DNA of 64,000 nt from Choristoneura fumiferana (GCF_025370935.1 NC_133485.1:8611716-8675715), one strand, 5' to 3'; counted from the stretch's first letter, positions 12,601-25,494 are shown. Translations and numbers: made by a program. Notes: a model not told the origin generated them from the letters alone.

Positions 12601-13030
12601 GCATTTTACTTTTTTTAATAATTATTTGATTCAGACATAAAGGGTCTAGCCAGCTAAGCTAACAAGAGTGGCCCCCAGCGACGGATTTGGTCTGGTCATT
12701 CATTCAGGTGCTGTACTGGCAGGCCCTAAGAACACTATGCTTAATATCAGTCCTCGATCTTCTTTTGTTTTAGAGTTATTCAGTATAACGTAAAATAGTC
12801 TGGGTACTCGTATCACTTAAAGTGTAATATTTTGTAAACTGTTCAAATTAGATTGACCAAACAAAATCATATTTGATAAAAATAAAATAGACTACAAAAT
12901 GCATATTTTTAACCTGCATCTTATCCTGTCGCCGCTTATTGAAGACGCTGTAGGTAATTTAATTCTTCACAATGCTAACAACTAGATGTACGAAATAAAG
13001 TTAAAATTATGATCGGAGTTCGAGAAAGCA
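9666..13030. other. Non-coding intron
   Basis: Apart from 10615-10800 nothing is recognised. Frames at 11652-12014 (120 codons) and 12256-12640 have no domain, and overlapping short frames on both strands argue against coding. Confidence 0.35.
10615..10800. repeat. Foldback-like dispersed element ('GTGTCACACGAGGACAAAG')
   Basis: GAGGTGTAAAGTTGTATGTG, TCACACGAGGACAAAGTTTT and TTTGCATCTCGTGTGTTTGA on the left are answered by ATTCAAATTCAACACTCGC and AGCAAAAAAACAACTTTGC on the right. Partially complementary arms suggest a decayed foldback element. Confidence 0.5.
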
Positions 13031-13039
13031 ATCAGTCGA

Positions 13040-13877
13040 TGAGTGAATAAGTTTCCAACAAGTGTTCCCATGAGTCATGGTTAGTACTAAAACTGGTCAA
13101 GTGTGAAACAGAATCGCGAACCGATCGTTTCGTACCACAGTGCAAAACAAATTTTTCTTTCTTCTTTTCACTTTGATAAAATTAAATCCTACCCAAATGC
13201 TGTTTATTATTTAATGTTTTATAACAAAATTTGCTCTAGTCACACGAAGTGTTACTTATGTTTACACAATGGGGAATGAATGAAAATTTTAGAAACGCTT
13301 GAATCTTTTTTTATCGACAGGAATAACCTTGAACTAAAAGAATTTCCTTGCTCACCCGCGACCTTACGATAGCTAAGCTTATGCAAAATATGCGTGTTCA
13401 TGCAGTTTCCAACAATTCCACATGAGTCATGGTTATCACTAAAACTGGTCAAGTGTGAAACAGAATCGCGAACCAGATCGTCTTCGTACCACCGTACAAA
13501 CCAGTTGTTTGTTGTTGTTGTTGGGTTCCTAACTTTAAGTCTACCCAAATTTGAGCTGTTATTATTTAATGTTTTAGTGTAATGTGGTGGTGGTGATAGA
13601 TGGGTTTGTGTGATTTGTGTTTACACAAGGTGGAGGAACTGCATGAACACGCATATTTTGCATAAGCTTGAATCTTTTTTTATCGACAGGAAATAACTTT
13701 GAGTTAAAAGAATTTCCTTGCTAACCGCGAAATTACGATAGCTAAGCTTATGCAAAATATGCGTTTTCATGCAGTTCCTCCACCTCCACACTGTAAAAAA
13801 CCACAAATCACACAACCCATCTATCACACCACCACACTACAATGACACGTTTTGACTCGACCACAGCTCATCTTCGG
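13040..13877 (-). mobile_element. Tandemly duplicated and foldback Penelope/retrozyme-like element
   Basis: Two direct units about 350-370 bases apart share TGAGTCATGGTTA (13071, 13423), ACTAAAACTGGTCAAGTGTG, AAACAGAATCGCGAACC, and then GAATCTTTTTTTATCGACAG (13301, 13670). The second unit ends in a foldback: arm 13576-13671 (GTAATGTGGTGGTGGTGATA, GGTGGAGGAACTGCATGAAC, GCATATTTTGCATAAGCTT) is inverted at 13744-13847. A hammerhead-like motif follows on - at 13844-13877. Related DNA lies at 15000-15230 and 58704-59905. No reverse transcriptase is present. The class is inferred. Confidence 0.55.
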
Positions 13878-14282
13878 AATAATACCGTACAAATGCTACC
13901 AGTTGTTAGACCCCAGAAGCCAGTCAGTTTCTTTTGCAATTGTTATTGAGCTGAGAAACAGATAACAAACATGTATTCATTTATCAATTGAGAGGCCTCT
14001 GTTATCCACAAAATTATAATAAGGAAATAAATTTATTCTGAAATTTTAAATTAAAATTAAATTTAGATCCAATCCAATATAAAACATATGGCCATATAGA
14101 CAATTAAGCAGACATACGATACAGGGTAGCAACAGGGTTCCATCATTTCATAACGGAACCCCGTTTCTTAGTCATCACTACCTACCTCAACGTTGGAACA
14201 AAAACACGGACGACAGTAGGTACGCTGCCCGGGGCACATCTGTTTCCAAGCTGCAAAAACACGCATGTTTTCGCTTAATCTG

Positions 14283-14412
14283 CAGGGCTACTACAAAACT
14301 CAAAACTGGAAGTTCGTGTCATGCGGTCCCTCTCGCTCTCGTATTAAATAGTATAAGTGTCAGAGGGACCGCATGACACGAACTTCGAGTTTCGAGTTTT
14401 GTAGTAGCCCTG
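14283..14412. repeat. Hairpin MITE, family A, copy 3
   Basis: Nearly perfect inverted arms: left AGGGCTACTACAAAACTCAA and GGAAGTTCGTGTCATGCGGT; right ACCGCATGACACGAACTTCG and GTTTTGTAGTAGCCCT, with a loop of about 30 bases. It is diverged from the 3226 copy in parallel on both arms, which implies compensating change or a distinct subfamily. Confidence 0.88.
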
Positions 14413-14994
14413 CTGCCTGTCTTATCGTTTCGTAAGAAAAAGCGGGATCAGTTGCCACTGGCAACGACGGTGGCCCCGTACTGTTCTCATGTTTACTGCA
14501 CGCTCGTACCCCAGTTCTATTGCCAGTGTCGGCTTACATATTTTTATTGCCAGCTCTTTTATTTGGCTGGCTTACGTTGAAATTAAAACCATATTTCTCT
14601 AAAGTAATAGCTGTTTCACGATGTAAGCTAATTAGTTTGTTAGTAAACTTATCCAGCTTAGCCTAATAATGCTTGCTTCTATTTAGTGTAGGTAAAGGAC
14701 TTCATCATCACGTAAGTAGTTTAATATTGAAATACCTGTACGAATGTGTAGAATACAAAAACTAATTTGAGGTGTATGAAACACGTTAAATTAAGTTTTA
14801 ACTATCAATCATACCATAAGGTTTATTTTTTGTTTGAAAATAATATTAGATTGTTCAACGAGGGACTAAAACAAGTCATTATGGTTGTTTAGTCTCGCGT
14901 TAAACACTCTACTTTTCACTTTGAATGCGAGGAAAAAAAATCGTTCTGTTCAAAATTACAATATTACTTTTTAAAAACGTAGGCTCAATATATA

Positions 14995-15235
14995 ATGGAC
15001 GAAATAAAATAAATTCCTTGCATAGCAAATAGCTATGCTTTGATGCGTTTCTTCTCCACCTCCACACTGTAAGAACACACACAAATCACACAAATCTATC
15101 AAACCAATAACTGACGCGTTTCGAACTAAACAGATCATCTTCAGAGTACAAACCGTACACCATATACCTGTTAATAACAAACCACAAACCGTTCTAACTT
15201 GACTGTAACTCAAGTCCACGACTTTTATGAAACAA
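14995..15235 (-). repeat. Second copy of the 13 kb/59 kb element family (minus orientation)
   Basis: TTCTCCACCTCCACACTGTA, AGAACACACACAAATCACAC and AAATCTATCAAACCAATAA are followed by the inverted hammerhead-like motif (15113-15144). Its complement reads CTGAAGATGATCTGTTTAGT then TCGAAACGCGTC. Confidence 0.65.
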
Positions 15236-16088
15236 AAACTACCCACAAATTATTAATAAATATTTTAACCGTCCTTCAAAAATACTTTGAGATTACTGAG
15301 GAGCTTTATTAATACCATTGCTAAAGTAACATTTAAGAGCATGAGAAGTGAAATAATTAAAGTTTATATTCATTAATAATAGACCCCATACTGAGAGCAT
15401 TATCTCACATCATGCACATCACATAACTTTCATAATTAATCTGGCTCCATTCGACATAATCTCATTTTCAAAGTATATCTGGTTGTTTTGGTACACAGTT
15501 TATTATTGCAATGAGAATATATCAAATTAGGTCCGTTTAATTCTGAAGATGCGAAAAAACTTACTTCAAGCAGCGACATCTCTACAATAACCAAGTCAAC
15601 CGGAAACTTTAAATAGGTGTTGTAATACACAACCTGTATTATGTAAAAAAACAAGAGTAATTTTGTGGAATTTCGGAGAAAGCGGTGCCCTAAGAAAGAG
15701 TAGGTAAGTACGAAGTACACGTCCAACTTAGTTCATTATAATAACAAAATGTATTTCATTTGCGAGCGTTGTTTGAGTCACGACTTAGCTGGCACTATCC
15801 GTTGGTAATGAAATTTTTTTTTAGAACTTTTGTAATAACATCCAAAAAAAACTTAGAACTTCTCGCCTTGAGAAAATATGTACTCCATTTTCTGGATTAA
15901 CAAGTTAGCTGCTACACGCTTGGAACTACATAATAATCAAATAATACTCTCATAACTGACGTTTTGACCAATTTCAGACTTAGGTTTTGTGTATTGAAGT
16001 ATGAACTAGAAGAAGCACAAGGCAAAAGCAAAACTCTAAATCACTTTATGTTACTTACTAGTGTAATTAATTTAAATACTCTACATTT

Positions 16089-16190
16089 TTAGGGTGTACT
16101 ATGAAATAAACGGAACCCTATTACTGTCGCTTCTCTGTCCGTCTGTCTGCCAGTCACAGGGCTGTGTTTCGAGTATAGAATGACAGCTAA
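16089..16190. repeat. 'ACGGAACCCTA...CTGTCCGTCTGTCTG' fragment
   Basis: GAAATAAACGGAACCCTATT, CTGTCCGTCTGTCTGCCAG and TCACAGGGCTGTG are typical of the dispersed 'GGAACCCT' families of moths. This is a short fragment. Confidence 0.5.
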
Positions 16191-16214
16191 AATGTACACA
16201 TAATGTGTTTTTTT

Positions 16215-16514
16215 AACCCCCAACGCAAAAAGAGGGTTGTTGTAAGTTTGACCGCTATGTGTGTCTGTCTGTGTGTCAGGCTGTGGCATCGTAGCTCTAA
16301 AACGGGTGGACAGATTTGAATGCGGTTTCTTTATTTGAAATCAGGTTTTCTAGCGATGGTTCTTAGACATGTTTTATCAAAATGGAGCTTTTTTGAAGTG
16401 ACAAAGTCAGGGGTTTTCCAACTTGTTGTGCCACAGACAGACACACAGACATACAGACACAAAGACACACATAGCGGTCAAACTTATAACACCCCTCTTT
16501 TTGCGTCGTGGGTT
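16215..16514. repeat. Foldback element with 'ACGCAAAAAGAGGG' ends
   Basis: Left AACCCCCAACGCAAAAAGAG and GGTTGTTGTAAGTTTGACCG; right CGGTCAAACTTATAACACCC and CTCTTTTTGCGTCGTGGGTT. The inner sequence also pairs (TGTGTGTCTGTCTGTGTGTC versus CAGACAGACACACAGAC). A half copy is present at 62545-62600. Confidence 0.8.
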
Positions 16515-17130
16515 ATAATAGCGGTTGGCCATGACGACAGTTGTCGCAAAAAAGGAAGAGCGAAACGGAAAACTAGGTGTTGTTAGGGTCAAAATTAATA
16601 CAGGTCCTAGTAGGGTGCGCCAAAGTTGGCATAATTTTTCAACCCCGATTATTGGAACTCCGAAAAGTTTGTCATATAATTTTCTGTCATAATACTCACT
16701 ATTAATACTTAGTCATTATTACTACCGATCATAACTCCGAAACATTTGAAACCATAATGGCAGTTGTCATAAATATCTCCTATACTTACTACTTTTTTTT
16801 GTCATACTTTTTTTAAGCATATTGTTTTGTACTCATAAAACTCCATTATCATATATTTTTAAAGCAGACTTATTTGTAGCTATAAACTTCACTGTAATAC
16901 AGTTTATGGCCTGCGTTGCTTTCGTTTAGTGAAAAAAAATGTGATAAAATAAGTATTTCGATGACAACGCAATCAATGGGCGAAGCAATCACCATCTGTT
17001 GGATGTTATTAGTGCAGACATTATTTAACCACAATAGATGTAAGTCCCAAAGAAAAAACAATTCGTCAGCAAATCAATTTTATATGAATTTTACCCTCAA
17101 TCGTCTTATAAGTTTTAGTAGATGTCAGAA

Positions 17131-17250
17131 ATGTAGGTTAGGTTAAGTTAAAACTGCGACCCCTCAAAACCATACTGCTACCAGTAAAGTAGGTGAGGTT
17201 AGGTTAGAACTGCGACCCTACAGAACCAAACTGCCACCAGTAAAGTAGGA
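17131..17250 (+). repeat. Two-unit tandem repeat, period 56
   Basis: ACTGCGACC begins at 17153 and 17209, each followed by CC/TACAGAACCA.ACTGC.ACC and AGTAAAGTAGG. Both are preceded by GGTTAGGTTA-like sequence. Confidence 0.75.
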
Positions 17251-19069
17251 TAATCACAATTTAAGTTAATAATCTTATCAATATCGTCATCTGGGCCTAT
17301 TTATATTTGTTTATTTCTCCTCCATATTGATAATAATATATAAAAACTTTCACTCCAGTTCCAACATCGCATTAACGGTAAAAAAAAACTGTATCGTTGT
17401 TTAAATCTTATGATTAACAAGTTTATTGAAATTGATAATTATGAATGAAAGAAATATGAAAACCAGCATTATGAGTACAAACATATCTTAGTGACAACGT
17501 TATGAATTACGATATTCTGATAGTGACTATTATGACCTCAGTCAGTTGGCAGTAGTACAAATTTATGACAAATAAAATTATGAAGTAAAAAATTCGGAAG
17601 AGCGATTCTGGCTACAAATCGGTAGCAGGAAAAAAAATCGGAGGATCGATTTTATGCGAGTCAATATGGACCCGAAAAGCGTAAAAACAACAGTTCTATA
17701 CAAGGTGTTAATTAAATAACTGAAAACCAAAAAGTAGTTGGCTCAGAATTGAGAGTAGAATCGATTACACTATCTTTTAAATTTGGTTGTGTTTGTGTTC
17801 TTAAACCCCTTTTTTATTGTGGCCAGTCTAAGTTACGACCGTAACAGGCGCAGGCGTTTCGATAATTTAATACTGGCTTTGCTGTCAATGTGTGATTTTC
17901 TCCTAAAACGACCAAGTGCAACTGACAAATAAAAATCATGAGTGTAGAGTTAGAAATGCAGTAGAATAACTGACTTAGCAAAACCCACGAATATCTTTTT
18001 AAAAATGAAGGTATTAAAAAATAAATGCAATCAACTAACTTAAAATTAAAATATATTTTTGGGGTGTCTAAGATTTTCAGTTATTTAATTAACACATTGT
18101 ATAATGGAATATGTCATACTAAAAAGTAGTTTTATAGGTCTCTTAAACTAAGTAGTTCTGTCATGTTTACTTACTGTTACGTAATTACTATAACGAAGGT
18201 ATTCTGAATTGTTAAAAGAAATGGTATAATCGTAAATCTGACATTTGTATAGTTTTCACGGGCACGGCCTTGCGCTCATTTCAAAGAATATGTCTGTTCT
18301 CGAACATGTCAGTTAGCGCCTGTACAAGTTAAATATAGTTTTGTAAACGAAAAAATAAGTATATCAAAACAGACGCCTAGCACGTGTATTCTGAGCGAAG
18401 GTTGAGACGGATCGGATTATCAATGAAGATTTCATGTAGCATATGAATCAGAAACGTCGAAATATGGTGCACCTAATAAAAGCTCGAATTAGGATCAAAT
18501 CGTTAATCAAACTAAATTAATTTTACTGTGGACTGTGTGAAATAGTGAAATATGATATTTATACGTTTTTAACCTCTGCAAAAAGAACAACCGTATATCT
18601 GCATGGCATCTGGACATACATACGAAAGCATTTTTGCCGAAGCAGAAACGGACACACTTCGCTCGCCCTTCGCGTTCGCGTGGTCAGAAAAGCCAATTTA
18701 TCAAAAAAAACTCGATCTAGTTTTAAACCTGGCTTAAACCTGATCGTTCCATACATTTTAACACTACTGAACTGACCTTAACACTTAATCGATATTTTCA
18801 GTAAATGGCCATTAAAAAATGTACGTGTAAAAAGTTTACGTTATTACATAGGATTTATTTGACACTGTGGCATACGAATTATTTATACGATACATGTTTA
18901 CCACGTTCGCTGCCGAGTATGGCGACAGTTAGTGTTCTGAGCAACCTCCTCTCGCAGTTTTGGGTGTGATGTTCTTGTTATTATGTTGCAAATTATTTGA
19001 CAGTCGTGAAGAATCCTGAGTGATAGGTTTCGTTCCGTGCGACGGTGTTGACGCCACTGCCCGGCGGCA

Positions 19070-19521
19070 TCATTGTTTGCGCTTTACGCCTGCTAATCTG
19101 CTGTGCTGAAGCTTATTGTGCTGGGCCTTGATCTTTCTGATGGTCGCTATGTCGGTATAACTAGAAATTTCAATAGGATTCAACCAAAGACAAACAGTAG
19201 ATATACTCGAACAGATAGCTTCAGAGGTATACATTGGACTATTACTTATTCTGTGGTAATGGGGGACTAGGTCCATGTAAATAAATATTATCTGGTGACG
19301 CTCTAGCATCTTTAGTGGTTCAATTAGTCGGGTTAACATGATTTCAATCATTTTGTTTGCTGGAATATCTATTAATTTCTCAACTCGACATATTCTTGCT
19401 TCGTCGAATCCTTTTTGTACAGAATGTATTCGGTTCAATATTTGTAGTTGTGTTTGAAATGATAAATTCCGACGAAATATGAATCCATCGAATCGGAAAC
19501 CATCGAAATATCTCAATATAA
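19070..19521 (-). other. Open frame of unknown origin, minus strand
   Basis: An open stretch of about 150 codons with no ATG start; it opens just after a possible acceptor (TTTTTATATTGAG, ending ~19513 on the minus strand). The translation contains LQILNRIHSVQKGFDEARIC and LAGVKRKQ, with a mixed composition more protein-like than the chance frames around it, and it ends in TGA at 19070. I recognise no domain. It may be a degraded exon or repeat-derived coding fragment, or chance. See 20004-20205. Confidence 0.15.
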
Positions 19522-20003
19522 AAAGGTATTAAGATGAATGATGTCATTAAGTTACCTCATACATTCTACTCTACTCTGATTTACTCTTAATAATGTATTA
19601 AAAATTACTTGAAATTAGCGTCTGCATATATAAGCTTAAATCCTTTATTTTACATTTAATCCTACAATTTATGATATTATCTTTATAGTTGCTTAAAAAT
19701 TCACACACAGTAGGTAGAGTAATTAATTAAACCGGTAGCATCTGATAATAGATTTAAAAATAAACTAGAATGTATGTAACCTGTTTTGCTATATAATTTT
19801 GCACTAGTTACGCTTGACACTATTAAAAGCGATGATTGAGTTGTCTCAAACGATGCAAAAAAGGAAAAAATGTGTAACTAAATGACGGTTGTTTTGGGAT
19901 CGTCCGTTGAACAAGCTGTTTTTAACTTGAAATATTCGTATGTTTGTAAATTTTAAAATCGTGATTTGTAAATTTGCAAACTAGGTATTTCTCGACCACT
20001 TAC

Positions 20004-20205
20004 CTGGTATTTTATTGAGCTTAATTTATCATACTTATGTAAATCTGACGAAAACACAATAATCTGGTGGTGAGGTTCTGGTGGTATGGCCAGTGTCGTC
20101 TCCGTAGAACGGAACTCTTCAACGATTAATGGTATCGACTTGTTTGGACGGAAATGTACATAGTTGGATGACAGTGCATATAAAGGTATCAAAAAGTACC
20201 TACAA
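20004..20205 (-). other. Possible minus-strand exon with strong donor
   Basis: On the minus strand an open frame reads SSNYVHFRPNKSIPLIVEEF then RSTETTLAIPPEPHHQIIVF and stops exactly at CAG|GTAAGT (donor from 20003). A possible acceptor TTGATTGTAG lies upstream near 20206. It ends in phase 0, while the next open stretch (19070-19521) would need phase 2 from its best acceptor, so the two do not join cleanly. No homology is recognised. It could be a decayed gene or transposon exon. Confidence 0.15.
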
Positions 20206-21066
20206 TCAACAACAAAAACATAGGTATGTACATAAAGAAAGAGAATTTAAACAAAAAGCAATCTTGAGATCTCGACCACTAAATACGAGTATGTCTAGAG
20301 ATGTTAAAATTTTTCACAAGTGTTCCTCACACAAAGCAAATGAAAACTGTTAAGTAGCCAAAATGATGCATGTTAGTAAAAGCCAGACTTTAAAAAAAAT
20401 ACATTTAAAAGCAACAAAATCCATTTCTAAAGCTGCTTTAATATAGTAATAAGTATTTTAATAATTCGCTGTCCCTGTATCAATCTACAGAAGTCACAGG
20501 CACTATAACAACACACAGGAAACTTAAGTAGGGTACGAGCTATTTGACTAAGTTAAATAAAGGTCAGTAGGAAGGTGTTTGATAAATACGGTGAGGTAGT
20601 CACCCATCCCTCACTGAAGGGCCCACATCACTTACACGTGGATCTTCAAAACACCTACAGAAGAAGTTTAGATAACTTGGGGATATAAAATCCCAAAGCT
20701 GGGATGATATTGCAAATCCCAGACCCGTGAGTCGCTATTTGATATCCAAAATTGTGTTGTTATTCAGAAATAAAACGAATCTTATCAATTTGTTCTTGGG
20801 TAACACGAAACTTCTGGGAATAGAAGGTAGAGAACATTTACCCGCAGAAACGGCCCGGGTATAGTGTCAGGTCAGTGATGCCATTAACAGATACAACAAT
20901 TAACACTTAGTTTTACTTACATTCATGTAATTTTGAACATGAAACCGATCATGAAACATGATCGATTTAAGACGTGAGTTATCCGGGTCATTATATTTAC
21001 ATTCATGTACTTACTGTTGTTATTTGGTTTTAATATTATTTCTTTCTTTTGTATACCTAATATTAT

Positions 21067-21695
21067 AAAAACCGGCCAAGAGCGTGTCGGAAACGCCCAG
21101 GATAGGGTTCCGTAGCTATTACGAAAAAATTAAGTAATATTTTTTAAGGATTTCGTATTGGTTACGGAGTCTTCCAAGTTTAGGTATATTTAAACCTTAG
21201 GCTGATATTTACTCTTGAACTACTAAATACTAATAATTCTCAAGCAATCTTAGCCGCTATAATTTTCCTTATAAATTTGATATAATTCCGAATTTTTTCA
21301 AATTTTTCCACCCAACAGTTTAGATTTAGAGGGGCGGGGGGGGAGGCTCGATTTTAATGAAAATTTGAACTTTAAAGTTGAATATTTCACAAAAAGATCA
21401 CTGAATATAAAAATTGTCTTAGCAACCCCCCAATGATTTTAAAAGACCTATCCAACGATACCCCACACTATAATGGTTAGTCGAGAAAAAAAATCACCCC
21501 CACTACGTCTATGTATGGGAGGTACTCTAAAAAAATTTTTTTACTTTTTTTTATTGTGCCACTGTCCGCGTGACTGCTATGTATATTCATGCCCAATTAC
21601 ATCTTTCTAGTACTAACGGTCTCTGAGCTTACCCGCGGACAGAAAGACGGACGGACAGACATGGCGAAACTATAGTTGACTACGGAACCCTAAAA
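21067..21695 (-). repeat. Full-length 'AGGGTTCCGTA' dispersed element, minus
   Basis: It begins AAAACCGGCCAAGAGCGTGT and CGGAAACGCCCAGGATAGGG, and ends ATGGCGAAACTATAGTTGAC then TACGGAACCCTA. It has the same structure as the + copy 53964-54597, at about 630 bases. The outer TAGGGTTCCGTAG / CTACGGAACCCTA pair forms short inverted ends. Confidence 0.8.
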
Positions 21696-23358
21696 AGGGC
21701 ATTCAGTGTTAGCTGGCATCGTTTTACAATAGACTTTCTTATCGAATCTGAAATTAAAGAAGATGTTTAATTGTTTTGCTCCAATTTGGTTACGTTTTAC
21801 CAAGAGATTGACATAGAATGTCTAAGATTAAAATCATTACGTTGTTTGAAGTTGTGTTCTGTTTTTTGTGAACACTTGTTTGAAAACCCGTAAGTAGAAT
21901 GAAATGCAAAAGTAAAGCGCTCATTTCTTCCGCAAGTAATAAACCTACAGTAATGATGAATTGTTTCGGACTTGCATCGTTATTCTGATTAATTGCTGGA
22001 TGTTTTACCTGCAATAAAGGAAGTTATGGACCATCCCGCAAACAATTAGTCCCATATTATGTAAGTTACCAGCCATGTTTGACATAGAGACATGCTTCGT
22101 TGCATTTTTTAGAAAAAAATAGCAATGCACTGTTTTTTTATTTAGTTTCAGTTTTAAAAACAAATGTAGATTAAGACAAATTTATACGAAATTATAAAAT
22201 AATAAATTAATAATAAGTATCTTGATAAAAGGTGAATTTTGATAGGCGCAGAGATAAGAAACTACGGAGCTTTTATTAAAATAATAACTAACGAACATGG
22301 CGAAAACTATAAGGATTCTTCGTTTCCTTGGAATCCAAAAAAACTACCTTGCAGTACCATTATTTATCCAAAGCTCTGAGGACTATTAGAAATAGAGCTC
22401 TCTCTATTCTACTACTCGGTACAGACATAAATACCTTCAACTAGCAACCCAACAATAAATTTATCGCTATCCCGAGGTTTTCATCGATTTTTGACAAGTT
22501 TTGAATCGTATCTCCTACTTTTGCACTACAGATAGAATTATAAGTCAAACGGCTCTCGGTTCTCCAATCTTTTATCTCCATTTTAATCTACCGGATTTTG
22601 AAAAAAAAATAATACTTAATTTTGTATGATTTTTTTAAACATTGTCTGAAAAAAACACTTATTTCGTATCTCTATTGACGTGAAAGATCTAACATATTTG
22701 ACTTCGTCTTTGACGTCTCTAAAAACTGGTCGAGGGTTTTAATTTAAAGCTTAAAGCCGTTGTTGTTAATATAATAAGCTACAAAAATAATTAGAAAACT
22801 AAGGAATTCAGATCGAAGGTCATTGGGGCATGGGATCCCCTTAACAGAATCTATTAAGAAATATATCAACTATGCTGTTATTAATCTGCTCAAAGTTTAT
22901 TATATCCACATTAAAGCCTAATTCGTTGTTCTATGCTGGCGTGAACACAAACCGCAATAACTTAAGTAAGGTCAGTAAACAAAGGCCATAAGTTTGGACA
23001 CAAGAAACTATTGATCTTGAGCCTCTAACTCCACCGGGCAACCTTCTGTGGCCGGAAACGATGTCGCGAATTCGAAATGTTCGATTGGTACTACCTAAAT
23101 GTATGGTCGGCAAATAGGTCAACGAAGTAGGTATGTCTAACTGTTATGTATTATAAGAAATGGCTTAATTAAGTCTGGAAATGTAACGTTCCTAACTTTT
23201 TTATTGTGCTATAAGTTAGTAGCGTATCTACAAGTTAGTAGTCGTAGTTAGTCCGCGACGTCGATTCGAAGAAAGGCGTGTCTCAACAATAAGCGATTAT
23301 TTGGAGTGGAAACTAAAAATAAGAGACTAGCAACTAGTGATTACCTGTAAGATACCTT
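21696..23358. other. Non-coding intron
   Basis: AT-rich with no recognised repeat or gene. Minus-strand frames of 74 and 63 codons have no motif. Confidence 0.35.
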
Positions 23359-23584
23359 ACTAGCTTTTACCAGCGGCTTTCCCTGTGTGGAATTCGGTTA
23401 TCGTGCGCTGTTCCCTCGGGAACTGTGCATTTGTAAGGGATAAAAAGTAGCCTTATGTCATTCTCTGGCCCATAAACTATCTCTATACCAAAAATCACGT
23501 CGATCCGTCGCTCCGATTCGACGTGAAAGACGGACAATTATACAAACAAACACACACTTTCGCATTTATAATATTAGTATGGAT
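23359..23584 (+). repeat. 'GCTTTTGCCCGCGGCTTCGC' dispersed element, copy 1
   Basis: ACTAGCTTTTACCAGCGGCT at the 5' end; TGTTCCCTCGGGAACTGTGC, AAAAATCACGTCGATCCGTC and TTCGACGTGAAAGACGGACA internally; the 3' end is TTTATAATATTAGTATGGAT. It aligns along its length with 35498-35720 and 61894-62143. A SINE-like non-autonomous element, about 226 bases. Confidence 0.85.
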
Positions 23585-23869
23585 TCTTTTATAATACGAA
23601 GCTTTCCCCGTTGCCAAAGGAAATGTGTCATGTCATGGGAAAAGTTTTGTTATGTTTCGTATTTGTATGTCAATTTTGTTTCCGTACGAAAATTGTTACA
23701 TGCCAACCTAATGCATTGAGAGATAAAAAATTGGGAACAGATTTTTTTTCGGAGAATTTCAATATGACATATTTATAGTATCGAATGTATCGATTAATAT
23801 TCACAACAAGTCTTTATTCACTACCTACGTGATCCTTGACTGTTGGACATGATCCTTGACCGTTGTTGG

Positions 23870-24235
23870 CCTCTTGGAAAAGCTCAGAGTGACGTAACGA
23901 ACTATGGAGAGACCTATGCTCGGAGTTTTTGTGCGCGATAGAATCCGGAATACGGAAATTCGCCGAAAAACTAAAGTCACCGACATAGCTCGAAGAATAT
24001 AAAAGTTGAGGTTGCAATGGGTGAGCTACATTACTCGGAGAACAGATAGCCGTTGAAGGAGAAATGTCTTCGAGTGGCGATCACAAACCGTAAAACGAAG
24101 CGTTGACAGGCCTCCCACTAGATGGACTGACGAGATCGTGAGAGTTGCGAGCAACCGGTGGATAAAAGTGACGAGTTGTCATTCATTGTGGCGTTCGAGG
24201 GGAGGCCTTTGTTCAGCAGTGGACAGTCAGCAGCA
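23870..24235 (+). repeat. RTE-type LINE, 3' coding remnant and 3' tail
   Basis: Conceptual reading with stops and indels gives LGVFVRDRIRNTEIRRKTKV, TDIARRI, RPPTRWTDEIVRVASNRW and HSLWRS. This is the C-terminal end of RTE-clade reverse-transcriptase proteins. It continues into a modified AGGCCTTTGTTCAGCAGTGG 3' tail. It is decayed, with no functional coding capacity. Confidence 0.8.
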
Positions 24236-25494
24236 GAAGTAGATAAGCGGTTGTGGTGCTCAAAATTATCTAAACATTTTCTTATTACCTTGGGAGTAAA
24301 GTCGTGGGTAGATCGTTTTAAGCACCGTAAACGCTCATCCACTTCTGCTGCTGACTAGACATCTTCCGGATAATGATGATATCACTAAGTGTTCTTTACA
24401 GAGTTAACGAAAGTCTTATTACCTGGTCCCTACCCTACTTCATAAACGTGGCAGGCGACAGGTGATACTGACAATTCGTTCTGAACTCCGTAGTCAATTT
24501 GAAGCCCGGAAACACGAACTCCTTGAGTCTGCAATATAAGTAATAACTTTGAATCATCGCCGTTGACGTTATAAAATAGGGACCTGATGATACCTTAAAA
24601 TTACCTGGTCGAGTTAAGACATGCGAATAAACCAGCGACATCTATGTACCTTACGGCACTAGACTAGCTGTTTAGAACAAAAGGCGCGGTCACGAACGTC
24701 AACAAACTATAGTGAACTGTTCACAAAACCGCGCTGAGAACTAATAATGTGCGCCGTTTTGATGTAAGAAACATGCAGTCTAAGTACATAGAATAGATGT
24801 CAATGGAATAAACAAACAAGATGAACATGTCAGGATCAGAAAGGACCCGCGGGGATAGACCTACCCGGAGTATTAGAGCCCGTAACTCCGAATATGTTAA
24901 ATTCGACAGATCTTATTGCCTAATAAAATACTGTGCCCTTGTGGATAAAAAAAAACTTGCTGGCCAACGTTTTACTTATCATGATTGGGGGAACCAGCAG
25001 TAAATATTGAAACGTTAATTTTGATACAGTTTCGTAAACCTCAAGTAGCATACATGAATATCAACTTCGCAGCTCGTTTAGTTTCAGATGCGTAGCGGGT
25101 ACGGGATATACTACTACATATCTATATATCAATTCAACTCTAGTTTGACATAAAATACAAAATAATCACAAGTTTTCAACGTAGTCTTCTATTTCAGTTT
25201 TGTATTATTTAAAAATTTCTGCTTACTAAGCGTATTCAAATACACGCGAGATTAGGCAGCATTTTTGTCTCCTTTAGCAACAATATTTACCTATACGGAA
25301 TCAGAATTAACTTCAACAACATTTTTGCTGGTTTAAATCAACACGTACGGCCTTAATTTTTGGGACCTGACTCGTCATCGTAAGCTCCGATAATTATGCA
25401 CAATTACCAATTGAATAGCAAACGTTAATAAAAAGTGGAATTGTAATAAGTTGAAGTGTAGGTATATTTAAAAGTAGGTAGGTACTTCATGTGC
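24236..25494. other. Non-coding intron
   Basis: A 60-codon frame at 24821-25003 has no recognisable feature. Nothing else is recognised. Confidence 0.35.

Larger units (their letters stand above)
16515..21066. other. Non-coding intron with no further recognised repeat
   Basis: Apart from the tandem repeat at 17131 and the minus-strand frames at 19.1-20.2 kb I recognise nothing. AT-rich runs dominate. Confidence 0.35.
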
